NCBI GenBank assembly: GCA_035524795.1
Contig: DATKOF010000028.1
Location: 1-16,719 of the forward strand
Source of the DNA: DATKOF01 sp035524795
GTDB lineage: Bacteria > Pseudomonadota > Gammaproteobacteria > Burkholderiales > SG8-41
DNA length: 16,719 bases
Direction of reading: 5' to 3'
Of this stretch, positions 1 through 10,650 are shown one piece after another. How positions within the stretch are numbered: position 1 is the first letter of the stretch; each line of letters opens with the position of its first letter. The translations under genes were made by a program, and so were the position numbers. The notes under the pieces are model-generated. The model saw only the letters and a program-made list of their open reading frames with translations. It ran no database searches and was not told where the DNA came from.

Positions 1-741
1 GTCGATGCTGAACGCCGCGACCTCCGCATCCGGCAGTTCGCCGGGATCGCCCGGCGGCGGCACGCTGGCGAAGTCCGTGCCGTCGGGAAAATACTCGAAC
101 AGGAAGCGGTGCAGATGATAATCGTGCGGCGAAGCCAGCGCGCCGCAGCGCGCGAACAGTTGCGGCGGCGTCAGCCGCAATTCATCGCAGGCGGCCTCCA
201 GCGTCTTCCATTCGAAGCTGTTCTTGTCCGGCGCGTAGAGCAGCCGGTCGACGAGCGGATGGAATGCTTCCGGCAGCCGCGCCGCGCGGAACTCGTCGAG
301 GCAGCGCTGTTTCCGCTCGGCCTGCAGGCGTTTCTTTTCGGCGCTCGCGAGCGCCGCCTGCAGCGCATCGGCCGGCGCCGCCCGGTAGCGTCCCTTGCCG
401 CGCTTGTAGAAATACATCGGCGCACTGTGCAGCTTCAGCAGCAGCGCCGCCGCCTCCAGCGCGTCAGGCGCGTGGCCGTAATAATCGCGGCCGAGCTGTT
501 CGAAACCGAATTCGTCCGGCCCGCAGCACTGCCACAGAAAATCCGCGTCAATCGCCTGCGCGGCGGCCTGCGCGCTCGCCAGCAATTCGCCGGCCGCCGG
601 CCGTTCGAACTTCAGCAGCACGCTGGCGGCCTTGACCTTGACGCGCTTGCCGTGCGGCAGTTCGACGTGCAGCGATGCCGGCTGCTCGGCCAGCACGGCG
701 CCGGCGCGGAATTCGCCGTTGTCTTCGAAAAACACCTGCAT
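1..741 (-). CDS. RNase II/RNB-family ribonuclease, N-terminal part (runs off window)
   Basis: This open reading frame starts at an ATG at 741-739 and stays open to the window edge, giving 247 codons with no stop. The translation begins MQVFFEDNGEFRAGAVL and ends with AFSID, which matches the N-terminal region of RNB-domain exoribonucleases up to the first residues of the catalytic RNB domain (AFSIDD-type motif). Such enzymes degrade RNA 3' to 5'. The first 60 residues resemble the small beta-barrel at the N-terminus of the family. The active-site aspartates lie beyond the window, so catalytic integrity cannot be judged. It follows yqiA by 45 bases in the same direction. No strong Shine-Dalgarno sequence precedes the ATG, so the exact start is moderately certain. 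The family assignment rests on pattern recognition and on the usual mpl-yqiA-rnb order in betaproteobacteria. Confidence 0.8.
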   Translation of the reverse strand, partial: MQVFFEDNGEFRAGAVLAEQPASLHVELPHGKRVKVKAASVLLKFERPAAGELLASAQAAAQAIDADFLWQCCGPDEFGFEQLGRDYYGHAPDALEAAALLLKLHSAPMYFYKRGKGRYRAAPADALQAALASAEKKRLQAERKQRCLDEFRAARLPEAFHPLVDRLLYAPDKNSFEWKTLEAACDELRLTPPQLFARCGALASPHDYHLHRFLFEYFPDGTDFASVPPPGDPGELPDAEVAAFSID

Positions 742-786
742 CGGAACGGGCGCGGCCGGACTGCCGCGTGCGGGAAAAGACGCGGA

Positions 787-1365
787 TTATACGCGAGCGC
801 GCAGCGCGGTCGCGCCGCAGAAATCCAGCGTCACGTCGAGGTGGTCGCTGAAATTGTCGAGGCCGTGATTGCCGCCGGCGACCACGATCTGGCGGCAGCC
901 GCGGTAGCGCGCGGCCGCGGTGCGGTAATCGAGCACTTCGTCGGCGGTACCGACCAGCAGCAGATAGCGTTCGGGCGTGATCGCCTCGACTTCCAGCGCG
1001 CGCAGTTCGTCGAGATGCTGCGCGGTGAAATCGTAGTCCTCTCCGGTGTGGTAATTCTTCTGGCGGCCGACGGCGCCCACCAGCAGTTCGTACGGGCGCA
1101 CCGCCGGATTGACCAGCACCGCGCGCAGTGCAAGGCGTTCGGCCAGCCATGTCGCGTAATAGCCGCCGAGCGAGCTGCCGATCAGCGCGGCGTCCTGGTG
1201 TCCACTGACGATTTCGCACAGCAGCGCGCTCGCGGCGCGCGGCGACGCAGGCAGCGCCGGCGCGGCGAATTCTTCGGCGCGGCCGAGCGCGGCGAGCCGC
1301 TCGCGCAGCAGCCGCGCCTTGAACGACTGCGGCGAACTGTTGAAGCCGTGGATGTAGACGATCAT
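787..1365 (-). CDS. yqiA: YqiA/YcfP-family alpha/beta-fold esterase
   Basis: The 192-residue product is a small alpha/beta hydrolase of the YqiA (UPF0227) family, cytoplasmic, with esterase activity known for the E. coli member but no firm physiological substrate. Visible motifs are the N-terminal HGFNSSP oxyanion-hole segment (residues 6-12), the nucleophile elbow G-S-S-L-G with Ser65, a likely catalytic Asp142 in GTADEVLDY, and His167 in GGNHGLDNF. Length is normal for the family. Its ATG overlaps the mpl stop codon by four bases (ATGA), so translation is probably coupled to mpl. The start choice is supported by this overlap and by the beta-strand MIVYIHGF at the very N-terminus. Confidence 0.9.
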   Translation of the reverse strand: MIVYIHGFNSSPQSFKARLLRERLAALGRAEEFAAPALPASPRAASALLCEIVSGHQDAALIGSSLGGYYATWLAERLALRAVLVNPAVRPYELLVGAVGRQKNYHTGEDYDFTAQHLDELRALEVEAITPERYLLLVGTADEVLDYRTAAARYRGCRQIVVAGGNHGLDNFSDHLDVTLDFCGATALRARV

Positions 1366-2702
1366 AACCGCGCCAGCAGTTTGTCGTGAATGCCGCCGAA
1401 TCCGCCGTTGCTCATCACCAGAATCCGGTCGCCGTCGCGCGCGGCGGCGGTCACCGCTGCTACCAGTGCTTCGAGGTCATCGTGAGTTTCGGCGCGCGCG
1501 CCAAGCGGCGCCAGCGCCGCCCGCGCATCCCAACCGATGCCGTTGGTATAGCAGAACACCCGGTCGGCGCCGGCGAGGCTGTCCGCCAGTTCGTCTTTCA
1601 TCACGCCGAGCTTCATCGTGTTCGAGCGCGGTTCGAGCACCGCGAGGATGCGGCCGCTCCCGGTTTCGCCGCGCAGCGCGGCGATGGTGGCGCGGATCGC
1701 GGTCGGATGATGCGCGAAATCGTCGTAAACGCAAACGCCGCGCGCGCTGCCGCGCAGTTCCAAACGGCGTTTGACGTTGCGGAAGCCGGCCAGCGCGGCG
1801 ATGCTGCGCGCAACCGGCACACCGGCGTGGCGCGCCGCGGCGAGCGCCGCCAGCGCATTGAGCTGATTGTGGCGCCCGAGCAGTTCCCAGCGCGCTTCGC
1901 CCTGCGGTTCGCCTTTGAAACTGACGGTGAAACGGCCGTCCGCGGTCTGCGGCGTGCAGGTCCAGCCGTTGTCCGCCGCGAAATATTCGACCGGCGTCCA
2001 GCAGCCGCGCGCCAGCACGCGCGCGAGGTTGGCGTCACTGCCGTTGGCGATGATCAGTCCCGCCGCCGGAATCGTCCGCACCAGATGATGAAACTGGGTT
2101 TCGATCGCGGCGAGGTCAGGAAAGATGTCGGCGTGATCGTATTCGAGGTTGTTGAGCACCAGCGTGCGCGGCCGGTAATGGATGAATTTCGAACGTTTAT
2201 CGAAGAACGCGGTGTCGTACTCGTCGGCCTCGATCACGAAAAACGGCGAGGCGGCCGCGCGCGCCGATACGCCGAAATTTTCCGGCACGCCGCCGATCAG
2301 GAAGCCGGGGTCGAGGCCGGCGTCTTCGAGCAGCCACGCCAGCAGCGCCGAGGTCGTGGTCTTGCCGTGGGTGCCGGCGACCGCCAGCACCCATTTGCCG
2401 GCGAGCACGTGCTCGGCCAGCCACTGCGGGCCCGACGTGTACGGCAATCCGCGGTCGAGCACCGCTTCGAGCAGCGGATTGCCGCGCGCGATGACGTTGC
2501 CGATCACGAACACGTCGGGCCGCAATTCGATCTGGTCGGCGCCATAGCCCTCGATCAGCTCGATGCCGTGCGCCGCGAGCTGGATGCTCATCGGCGGATA
2601 GATATTGGCGTCGCAACCGGTGACGCGGTGGCCGGCGGCGCGCGCCAGTAGCGCGATGCCGCCCATGAAGGTGCCGCCGACGCCGAGAATGTGAAGGTGC
2701 AT
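1362..2702 (-). CDS. mpl: UDP-N-acetylmuramate:L-Ala-gamma-D-Glu-meso-DAP ligase
   Basis: This 446-residue Mur-ligase-family enzyme attaches recycled murein tripeptide to UDP-MurNAc, using ATP, and so returns cell-wall peptide to peptidoglycan precursor synthesis in the cytoplasm. The N-terminus MHLHILGVGGTFMGGIALLA is the dinucleotide-like UDP-binding fold. The ATP loop AGTHGKTTT lies at residues 109-117, EADEYDTAFFDKRSKF follows at 158-173, and DDFAHHPTA at 327-335 is the central/C-terminal ligase motif. SNGGFGGIH near the C-terminus is typical of Mpl rather than MurC. The frame is open much further upstream, but the ATG at 2702-2700 was chosen because homologues begin exactly here and because it shares one base with the stop of the upstream gene (TGATG). 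It overlaps yqiA by four bases downstream. Confidence 0.95.
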   Translation of the reverse strand: MHLHILGVGGTFMGGIALLARAAGHRVTGCDANIYPPMSIQLAAHGIELIEGYGADQIELRPDVFVIGNVIARGNPLLEAVLDRGLPYTSGPQWLAEHVLAGKWVLAVAGTHGKTTTSALLAWLLEDAGLDPGFLIGGVPENFGVSARAAASPFFVIEADEYDTAFFDKRSKFIHYRPRTLVLNNLEYDHADIFPDLAAIETQFHHLVRTIPAAGLIIANGSDANLARVLARGCWTPVEYFAADNGWTCTPQTADGRFTVSFKGEPQGEARWELLGRHNQLNALAALAAARHAGVPVARSIAALAGFRNVKRRLELRGSARGVCVYDDFAHHPTAIRATIAALRGETGSGRILAVLEPRSNTMKLGVMKDELADSLAGADRVFCYTNGIGWDARAALAPLGARAETHDDLEALVAAVTAAARDGDRILVMSNGGFGGIHDKLLARL

Positions 2703-3055
2703 CAGCCCTTGAAGATGAAATAGGCGGCGCCGACCAGACACAGCGCCGCGTACAGGTAATTGACTGTGATCTTCTGCTGCATGAACAGCACTGCGAACGG
2801 CACGAACACACTGAGAGTCACGATCTCCTGCAATATCTTGAGCTGCCCCAGATTCATCACGGTGAAACCGATACGGTTCGCCGGCACCTGGAACAGATAC
2901 TCGAACAGCGCGATGCCCCAGCTGACGAGCGCCGCGATCAGCCACGGCTTCGTGTGCAGATATTTCAGATGCCCGTACCAGGCAAAAGTCATGAACAGGT
3001 TGGACACCGACAGCAGCAGCGCGGTCAGCAGAAACGGTGCAGCGATGTTGTTCAT
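2702..3055 (-). CDS. DUF486 family small membrane protein (DMT-like)
   Basis: The 117-residue product is very hydrophobic, with about four predicted transmembrane segments (roughly residues 6-27, 36-57, 66-87 and 96-115). The segments SNLFMTFAWYGHLK, KPWLIAALVSWGIALFEY and FQVPANRIG are characteristic of the DUF486 family, which is related to drug/metabolite transporters. No substrate is known for the family. Four-helix proteins of this kind usually act as dimers, which is inference here. Its stop codon shares one base with the mpl start (TGATG), so the two are probably co-translated. A weak GGGG-containing Shine-Dalgarno-like stretch lies about 10 bases upstream of the ATG. Whether its presence beside a murein-recycling ligase means a functional link is unknown. 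Confidence 0.88.
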   Translation of the reverse strand: MNNIAAPFLLTALLLSVSNLFMTFAWYGHLKYLHTKPWLIAALVSWGIALFEYLFQVPANRIGFTVMNLGQLKILQEIVTLSVFVPFAVLFMQQKITVNYLYAALCLVGAAYFIFKG

Positions 3056-3103
3056 ACGAATGCCCCGAATGAAAAGTTGACGGATCGGACCTCGGCTGCC
3101 GGC

Positions 3104-3925
3104 TTACTCTTCGTGCGGAAGATGGGTGACCAGATAGCCGCCGGATTTCTCGTCGGGCGCCAGCTTGATCAGGTTTTTGTCCTGGATCTCCTCGAGCAGC
3201 CGGTTGAACGAGCGGAAGCCGTAATACGACTCGCTGAACTGCGGCTTGCGGCGCTTGATCGCCTGCTTGACCATCGAGCCCCAGATCGGCTCGTTCTCGC
3301 CGCGTTCGGCGAGCAGCGCTTCGATCGTTTCGAGCACGAGGTCGAACGCCTCCTGTTTTCTGTCGTCCGCGGACTTGGACGGCGCTCCCGCTCCGTTGCC
3401 CGTTGCGGCCGGTTTGTCGGCCTTCTTGCGGCCGCGCTGCTTGCGCGCCTGGTCGCGCACCAGGTCGTCGTAGAAAATGAATTCGTCGCAGTTGGCGATC
3501 AGCAGGTCGGAAGTGGATTTCTTGACGCCGACGCCGATCACGGTCTTGGAATTCTCGCGCAGCTTCGACACCAACGGCGAGAAGTCGGAGTCGCCGCTGA
3601 TGATGACGAACGTCCGCACGTGCGATTTGGTGTAGCACAAGTCGAGCGCGTCGACCACCATCCGGATGTCGGCCGAGTTCTTGCCCGAATGGCGCACGTG
3701 CGGAATCTCGATCAACTCGAACGAGGCTTCGTGCATCGCGGCCTTGAAACTCTTGTAGCGCTCCCAGTCGCAATAGGCCTTCTTGACCACGATCGAGCCC
3801 TTGACCAGCAGCTTCTCGAGCACCTTGTGGATGTCGAATTTCTCGTACTTGGCTTCCTCGACGCCAAGCGCGATGTTCTCGAAGTCGCAGAATACAGCGA
3901 TGTTCTGGGCATCATTGGCCGGCAT
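3104..3925 (-). CDS. NYN-domain (LabA/DUF88) protein with C-terminal OST-HTH/LOTUS domain
   Basis: This 273-residue protein has an N-terminal NYN/PIN-like nuclease domain (about residues 8-155). The acidic residues expected for metal binding are present: Asp14 in VFCDFENI, Asp86 and Asp92 in NSADIRMVVDAL, and Asp112 and Asp114 in ISGDSDFSPLV. A basic, Ala/Gly/Lys-rich linker (about 158-190) leads to a C-terminal OST-HTH/LOTUS-like winged helix (about 191-270, with WGSMVKQAIKRRKPQF and YYGFRSFNRLLEE). LOTUS domains bind RNA, so RNA cleavage or RNA turnover is the likely role, but no substrate is known. A strong Shine-Dalgarno sequence GGGGAG lies 7 bases before the ATG, which fixes the start. 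It sits 28 bases after the dioxygenase gene and 48 bases before DUF486, in the same direction. Confidence 0.9.
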   Translation of the reverse strand: MPANDAQNIAVFCDFENIALGVEEAKYEKFDIHKVLEKLLVKGSIVVKKAYCDWERYKSFKAAMHEASFELIEIPHVRHSGKNSADIRMVVDALDLCYTKSHVRTFVIISGDSDFSPLVSKLRENSKTVIGVGVKKSTSDLLIANCDEFIFYDDLVRDQARKQRGRKKADKPAATGNGAGAPSKSADDRKQEAFDLVLETIEALLAERGENEPIWGSMVKQAIKRRKPQFSESYYGFRSFNRLLEEIQDKNLIKLAPDEKSGGYLVTHLPHEE

Positions 3926-3953
3926 GTTCGCTCTCCCCGTCGTAATAATCCTG

Positions 3954-4729
3954 TTAGCCTAACACTACTGATGGCGGCGACGTTGAACGCGTGCCGGCCA
4001 GCGGCCGGTTGTCGGCGGCATGATAGGTGAAGACCGGCGAGAACTTGGTCACCACAGTCCGGTTGCGGCCGGCGGCATGAAACAGCCGGCAGTGGAAAAA
4101 CAGCGCGTCGCCGGGTTCAAGCTCGACCGCAATCTGCGTCTGCAGCAGCGGCCGGTTCGATTCAACGTCGGTGCGCAGAAATTGCGCGGTATCGAGTTGC
4201 TCTGCTGCGAACTCCATCGCGTGGGTGCCGGGCAGCACCAGCAGGCAGCCGTTGTCGACGACTTCGCGGCCGAGCGCGACCCATACCGAAATCAGTTCCG
4301 GCCGCTCGAACGCCCAGTAGCGGATATCGCGGTGCCAGCCGGTCGCGCTCGAGTAGCGCGGCTGCTTGGTCATCACGCAGTTGTGGTGGGCCTGCGACAA
4401 CATCACATGTGCGCCGAGCAACTGGCGCAGACGGACGGCGATTGCCGGATCGGTCGCCCAGCGCGCGAATACCGGGTCGCGCGCATAAGCCTGCAGCAGA
4501 CGCCGTATGGTGCGGCCGCCGGGCGCGTCGTACGACGGCGGCGAGCCCGGATAATGGACATCGGCCTCGTATTCGACCGGCGGCACCGCCTGCGCGAGAT
4601 GGCGCTCGGCGACTTCCTTCATTGCGTCGTACCGTGCGCGCTCCGCCAGCCCGCGCACGATCGCATAGCCGTCGTGATGGAACGCGGCCAGCTCGGCGGC
4701 GGAAAATTCCTGCGGCGTCGGGCTGCACA

Positions 4730-4730
<1 letters not shown>
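3954..4730 (-). CDS. Phytanoyl-CoA dioxygenase (PhyH)-like Fe(II)/2-oxoglutarate oxygenase
   Basis: The 258-residue product resembles the PhyH family of non-haem Fe(II), 2-oxoglutarate-dependent oxygenases. The N-terminal FHHDGYAIVRGL (residues 17-28) is the usual family opening. The iron-binding H-x-D is His133 and Asp135 in GWHRDIRYW, the distal histidine is probably His218 in LFHAAGRNRT, and Arg222 or Arg224 is placed to hold 2-oxoglutarate. The segment DNGCLLVLPGTH (159-170) is a typical core strand. The substrate cannot be told; bacterial members act on many small molecules. A longer upstream frame exists, but it lies inside metH. The ATG at 4730-4728 shares one base with the metH stop (TGATG), giving likely translational coupling and supporting this start. 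Confidence 0.88.
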
Positions 4731-8449
<3,719 letters not shown>

Positions 8450-8484
8450 AAATAAAAAACCCGATTCGCCAAGCGCGATCGGGT
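8450..8484 (-). terminator. Intrinsic terminator abutting the metH start codon (attenuator)
   Basis: Read on the minus strand, ACCCGAT (8484-8478) pairs with ATCGGGT (8465-8459). An inner CGC/GCG extension and one bulged A complete the stem, and the loop is GCTTG. TTTTTATTT then runs directly into the metH ATG at 8449. The hairpin and U-rich tail are seen directly. The role as a conditional terminator is inferred from the upstream aptamer-like RNA. GGGTC at 8526-8522 (minus strand) can pair with GACCC at 8485-8481, the 5' arm of the terminator, so a competing antiterminator is possible. Confidence 0.8.
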
Positions 8485-8490
8485 CTCGCG

Positions 8491-8578
8491 GCTTAGCGGA
8501 ATTTGTTTTGCACCGGCCGTCGACCCAGCTACTTCCGACGTCCCGGCGGCGCCCGCAAGCTTTGCTCGAAATCGGCGC
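8491..8578 (-). ncRNA. SAM-II-like riboswitch aptamer with an extra inserted hairpin
   Basis: In minus-strand order, stem P1 pairs GCGCC (8578-8574) with GGCGC (8553-8549). Its loop begins GATTT (8573-8569) and ends GCTTGC (8560-8555). The 3' part has AAAACAAATTCC (8509-8498) and then GCTAAGC (8497-8491). GATTT, GCTTGC and GCTAA are landmarks of the S-adenosylmethionine-binding SAM-II (metA/metX) class, in which the P1 loop forms a pseudoknot with the GCUAA strand. Here GCTT can pair with AAGC, or GCG with CGC, but the exact register is unclear. Unlike the minimal class, about 37 bases form an inserted hairpin: CCGG (8546-8543) with CCGG (8516-8513), then GTCG (8539-8536) with CGAC (8522-8519). 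The third A of the usual GCTAAA is G. Assigned from memory of the consensus, without a covariance search. The position before metH fits. Confidence 0.68.
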
Positions 8579-8587
8579 AAAATCAGA

Positions 8588-8616
8588 AGGCTACGCGTTC
8601 ACCCCCGGTTTGTCAA
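8588..8616 (-). promoter_or_regulatory. Sigma-70-type promoter of metH
   Basis: On the minus strand a perfect -35 TTGACA (8616-8611) is followed after exactly 17 bases by TAGCCT (8593-8588), a weak -10 match. Transcription would start near 8581, just before the first strand of the riboswitch-like P1 stem. The good spacing and the position at the aptamer's 5' edge support it; the poor -10 suggests that an activator or modest strength is involved. Confidence 0.6.
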
Positions 8617-8621
8617 ACCGG
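8605..8621. promoter_or_regulatory. 17-base perfect palindrome over the metH -35 (possible operator)
   Basis: CCGGTTTGTCAAACCGG has two perfect 8-base arms around a single central base, and the -35 hexamer of the proposed metH promoter lies inside it. This suggests a repressor site. It is only six bases beyond the yifB stop and lacks a T-tract on the minus strand, so it looks less like a terminator for yifB. No known methionine-regulator consensus was recognised in it. Confidence 0.45.
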
Positions 8622-8626
8622 CGCTT

Positions 8627-10123
8627 TCAAGCGCGATCGAAGCGGCGGTACTGGATGGCCTCGGCAATATGCGAGGAAGCGATCGAGTCCGCTGCCGCGA
8701 GGTCGGCGATGGTGCGCGCCAGCTTCAGCACGCGATGATAGGCGCGTGCCGACAGTCCGAGCCGGGAAATCGCCTGCTTGAGCAGCGTCGCGCCGGCCTC
8801 ATCGGGCGCGCAATAGCGGTCGATCTCGCGCGGCGACAACAGACTGTTCGGTTTGCCCTGGCGTGCGAGCTGGCGTTCGCGCGCGGCGGTCACGCGCGCG
8901 CGCACCGTGTCGCTGCTCTCGCCGTCCGCCTGGCGCGTCAGATCCTGCTGCGGGACCGCCGGCACCTCGATCTGCAGATCGATGCGGTCAAGCAGCGGCC
9001 CGGAAATTTTGCCGCGGTAACGCGCGACCTGGTCCGGCGTACAGCGGCATTTGCCGCTGTAATGCCCGAGATACCCGCATGGGCACGGGTTCATCGCAGC
9101 CACCAGCTGAAACTGCGCGGGGAACTCGGCCTGGCGCGCCGCGCGCGACACGCTGATGCGCCCCGATTCCAGCGGCTCACGCAGCACCTCGAGCACCTTG
9201 CGGTCGAATTCCGGCAGTTCATCGAGAAACAGCACGCCGTGCATCGCCATCGAGATTTCGCCGGGCCGCGGATTGCTGCCGCCGCCGACCAGCGCCACGC
9301 CGGACGCCGTGTGGTGCGGCGCCCGGAACGGCCGCCGCCGCCAGTGACGCACGTCGAAGCCGGCACTGCCGAGAGACTGGATCGCCGCTGAAGCGAGCGC
9401 CTCCTCATGCGTCATTGGCGGCAGGATGCCGGGCAGGCGCATCGCAAGCATGGTCTTGCCGCTGCCCGGCGGCCCGCTCATGATCAGGCTGTGTCCGCCG
9501 GCGGCGGCAATTTCCAGCGCGCGTTTCGCGTGGAGCTGCCCTTTGACTTCGGCGAGATCGGGATAGGGGTCGTATTCGATCGGCGGAGTCCCGTTATCCC
9601 GCGCCAGCAATTCGCGCCCGGCCAGATGGGCGCACACCTCCAGCAGAGTGCGCGCCGGATAAACCGATGCGCCATCGACCAGCGCCGCTTCCGCCGCGTT
9701 TTGCCGGGGCACGATAAAGGCACGCCCGTCCCGCGCAGCGCCACACATCATGGCCAGGACGCCGCGCACCGGGCGCAACTCTCCCGTCAATGCAAGTTCG
9801 CCGGCAAGTTCATACTCGCCGAGATGCTCCATCGGCAGCTGTCCCGATGCGGCGAGGATGCCGAGCGCTATCGGCAGATCGAAGCGGCCGCTTTCCTTGG
9901 GCAGATCGGCCGGCGCGAGATTGACGGTAATGCGGCGCGCGGGAAATTCGAAGCGTGCATTTTGCAGCGCCGCACGCACACGGTCCTTGGCCTCCTTTAC
10001 TTCGGCCTCCGGTAGACCAACGATGGTGAAGCTCGGCAGCCCGTTGGCAAGATGCGCCTCGATCGTGACCAGTGGCGCATCCATCCCCGCCAGCGCGCGA
10101 CTGTAAAGAACGGCGACCGACAT
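8627..10123 (-). CDS. comM: YifB/ComM family AAA+ ATPase (Mg-chelatase-like)
   Basis: This 498-residue protein belongs to the YifB/ComM family. It has an N-terminal Lon-protease-like fold (about 1-170, beginning MSVAVLYSRALAGMDA), a Mg-chelatase-type AAA+ module with Walker A GPPGSGKT at 217-224 and Walker B LFLDELPEF at 298-306, and a C-terminal helical lid with RAYHRVLKLARTIADL. A cysteine cluster CPCGYLGHYSGKCRC lies at 347-361. Family members such as ComM are hexameric helicases that promote branch migration during natural transformation, so a role in DNA uptake and recombination is likely, but not proven here. Length is normal. It lies 61 bases downstream of ubiK, with no terminator visible between them. 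No strong Shine-Dalgarno sequence precedes the start. Confidence 0.93.
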   Translation of the reverse strand: MSVAVLYSRALAGMDAPLVTIEAHLANGLPSFTIVGLPEAEVKEAKDRVRAALQNARFEFPARRITVNLAPADLPKESGRFDLPIALGILAASGQLPMEHLGEYELAGELALTGELRPVRGVLAMMCGAARDGRAFIVPRQNAAEAALVDGASVYPARTLLEVCAHLAGRELLARDNGTPPIEYDPYPDLAEVKGQLHAKRALEIAAAGGHSLIMSGPPGSGKTMLAMRLPGILPPMTHEEALASAAIQSLGSAGFDVRHWRRRPFRAPHHTASGVALVGGGSNPRPGEISMAMHGVLFLDELPEFDRKVLEVLREPLESGRISVSRAARQAEFPAQFQLVAAMNPCPCGYLGHYSGKCRCTPDQVARYRGKISGPLLDRIDLQIEVPAVPQQDLTRQADGESSDTVRARVTAARERQLARQGKPNSLLSPREIDRYCAPDEAGATLLKQAISRLGLSARAYHRVLKLARTIADLAAADSIASSHIAEAIQYRRFDRA

Positions 10124-10184
10124 ATTGTTCAGACGGGATAAAAATCGGACACGAATGCGGCTACCGCGTGCGTCACGTCACCTT

Positions 10185-10430
10185 TCAGTCGCCGGCTCTT
10201 CGCTGCCGTTCAATGCCGGCCAGTTGTTTCTCCAGATTCTCCAGCTTGGCACGAGTGTGCGCCAGCACTGCGCTTTGCGCGTCGAATTCTTCCCGCGTCA
10301 CCAGATGCATGCGCGCAAAAGTCGAACTCAACAATGCGCGCAAGTTTTTTTCTATATCGTGCGCCGGACCGGTCGCAATGATTTCCCTGAGTCGAGCACT
10401 TAATTCATCCCAAAATTTATTGTCGATCAT
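10185..10430 (-). CDS. ubiK: Ubiquinone biosynthesis accessory factor UbiK (YqiC/BMFP family)
   Basis: The 81-residue protein has the features of UbiK, a small, largely helical, trimeric factor that helps the ubiquinone-synthesis complex (with UbiJ) in aerobic conditions. The N-terminal part MIDNKFWDELSARLREII is amphipathic and would contact membrane or lipid. The C-terminal part, from about residue 45 (VTREEFDAQSAVLAHTRAKLENLEKQLAGIE), is a predicted coiled coil. The VTREEFDAQ motif is characteristic of the family. Length is typical. An AGGG element about 10 bases upstream of the ATG serves as a modest ribosome binding site. It is the first gene of the minus-strand run, divergent from the porin-glnK-amtB unit. 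Confidence 0.9.
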   Translation of the reverse strand: MIDNKFWDELSARLREIIATGPAHDIEKNLRALLSSTFARMHLVTREEFDAQSAVLAHTRAKLENLEKQLAGIERQRRAGD

Positions 10431-10550
10431 TTAAAACCCTATCTTCAAATGTAGTAAATATACGACATATAAATTTTATGTTGTGGAAATGGGACAATGC
10501 ATGTGGTAATGTTTTTATTGCAACGCAATACAATTCAGTGAATTCAATTG

Positions 10551-10578
10551 TGGTGCAAGCAAATCATATTGTGCACCA
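10551..10578. promoter_or_regulatory. Inverted repeat with NtrC-like half-sites (putative enhancer)
   Basis: TGGTGCA (10551-10557) and TGCACCA (10572-10578) form a perfect 7-base inverted repeat with a 14-base spacer. Each arm equals one half of the NtrC consensus (TGCACC, five bases, GGTGCA). The site starting TGCACC at 10572 has a partial right half, AGGGCT. The repeat lies about 100-127 bases upstream of the expected sigma-54 transcription start, a normal enhancer distance. Half-site order and spacing are not canonical, so binding by NtrC is an inference. Confidence 0.5.
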
Positions 10579-10650
10579 AGTCAGGGCTATTCCCCATGAG
10601 CTTTGGTATTGGCGCAACAAACAAGTCTTGTTTGTTCAATATGTTACAGC

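Noticed and set aside
786..791. TATAAT on the minus strand upstream of the RNB gene
   Set aside because: It has no -35 partner at 16-18 bases and overlaps the yqiA stop codon. It may be real but cannot be supported alone.
109..2651. Long plus-strand frames (109-1389 and 1386-2651) opposite rnb, yqiA and mpl
   Set aside because: Their translations are low-complexity and rich in Arg, Gln and Ala. All conserved motifs lie in the minus-strand genes.
8450..8626. Cobalamin or SAH riboswitch as the metH leader element
   Set aside because: No B12-box-like sequence and no GAGGAGCGCTGC / AACGGCGCTC pair of the SAH class could be found. The GATTT, GCTTGC and GCTAA landmarks fit SAM-II better.
8450..8626. 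Signal recognition particle RNA or tRNA in the yifB-metH gap
   Set aside because: A short stretch loosely recalls SRP RNA, but the conserved GGAAGGAAGCAGCC core is missing, and no tRNA T-arm or acceptor pairing is present on either strand.
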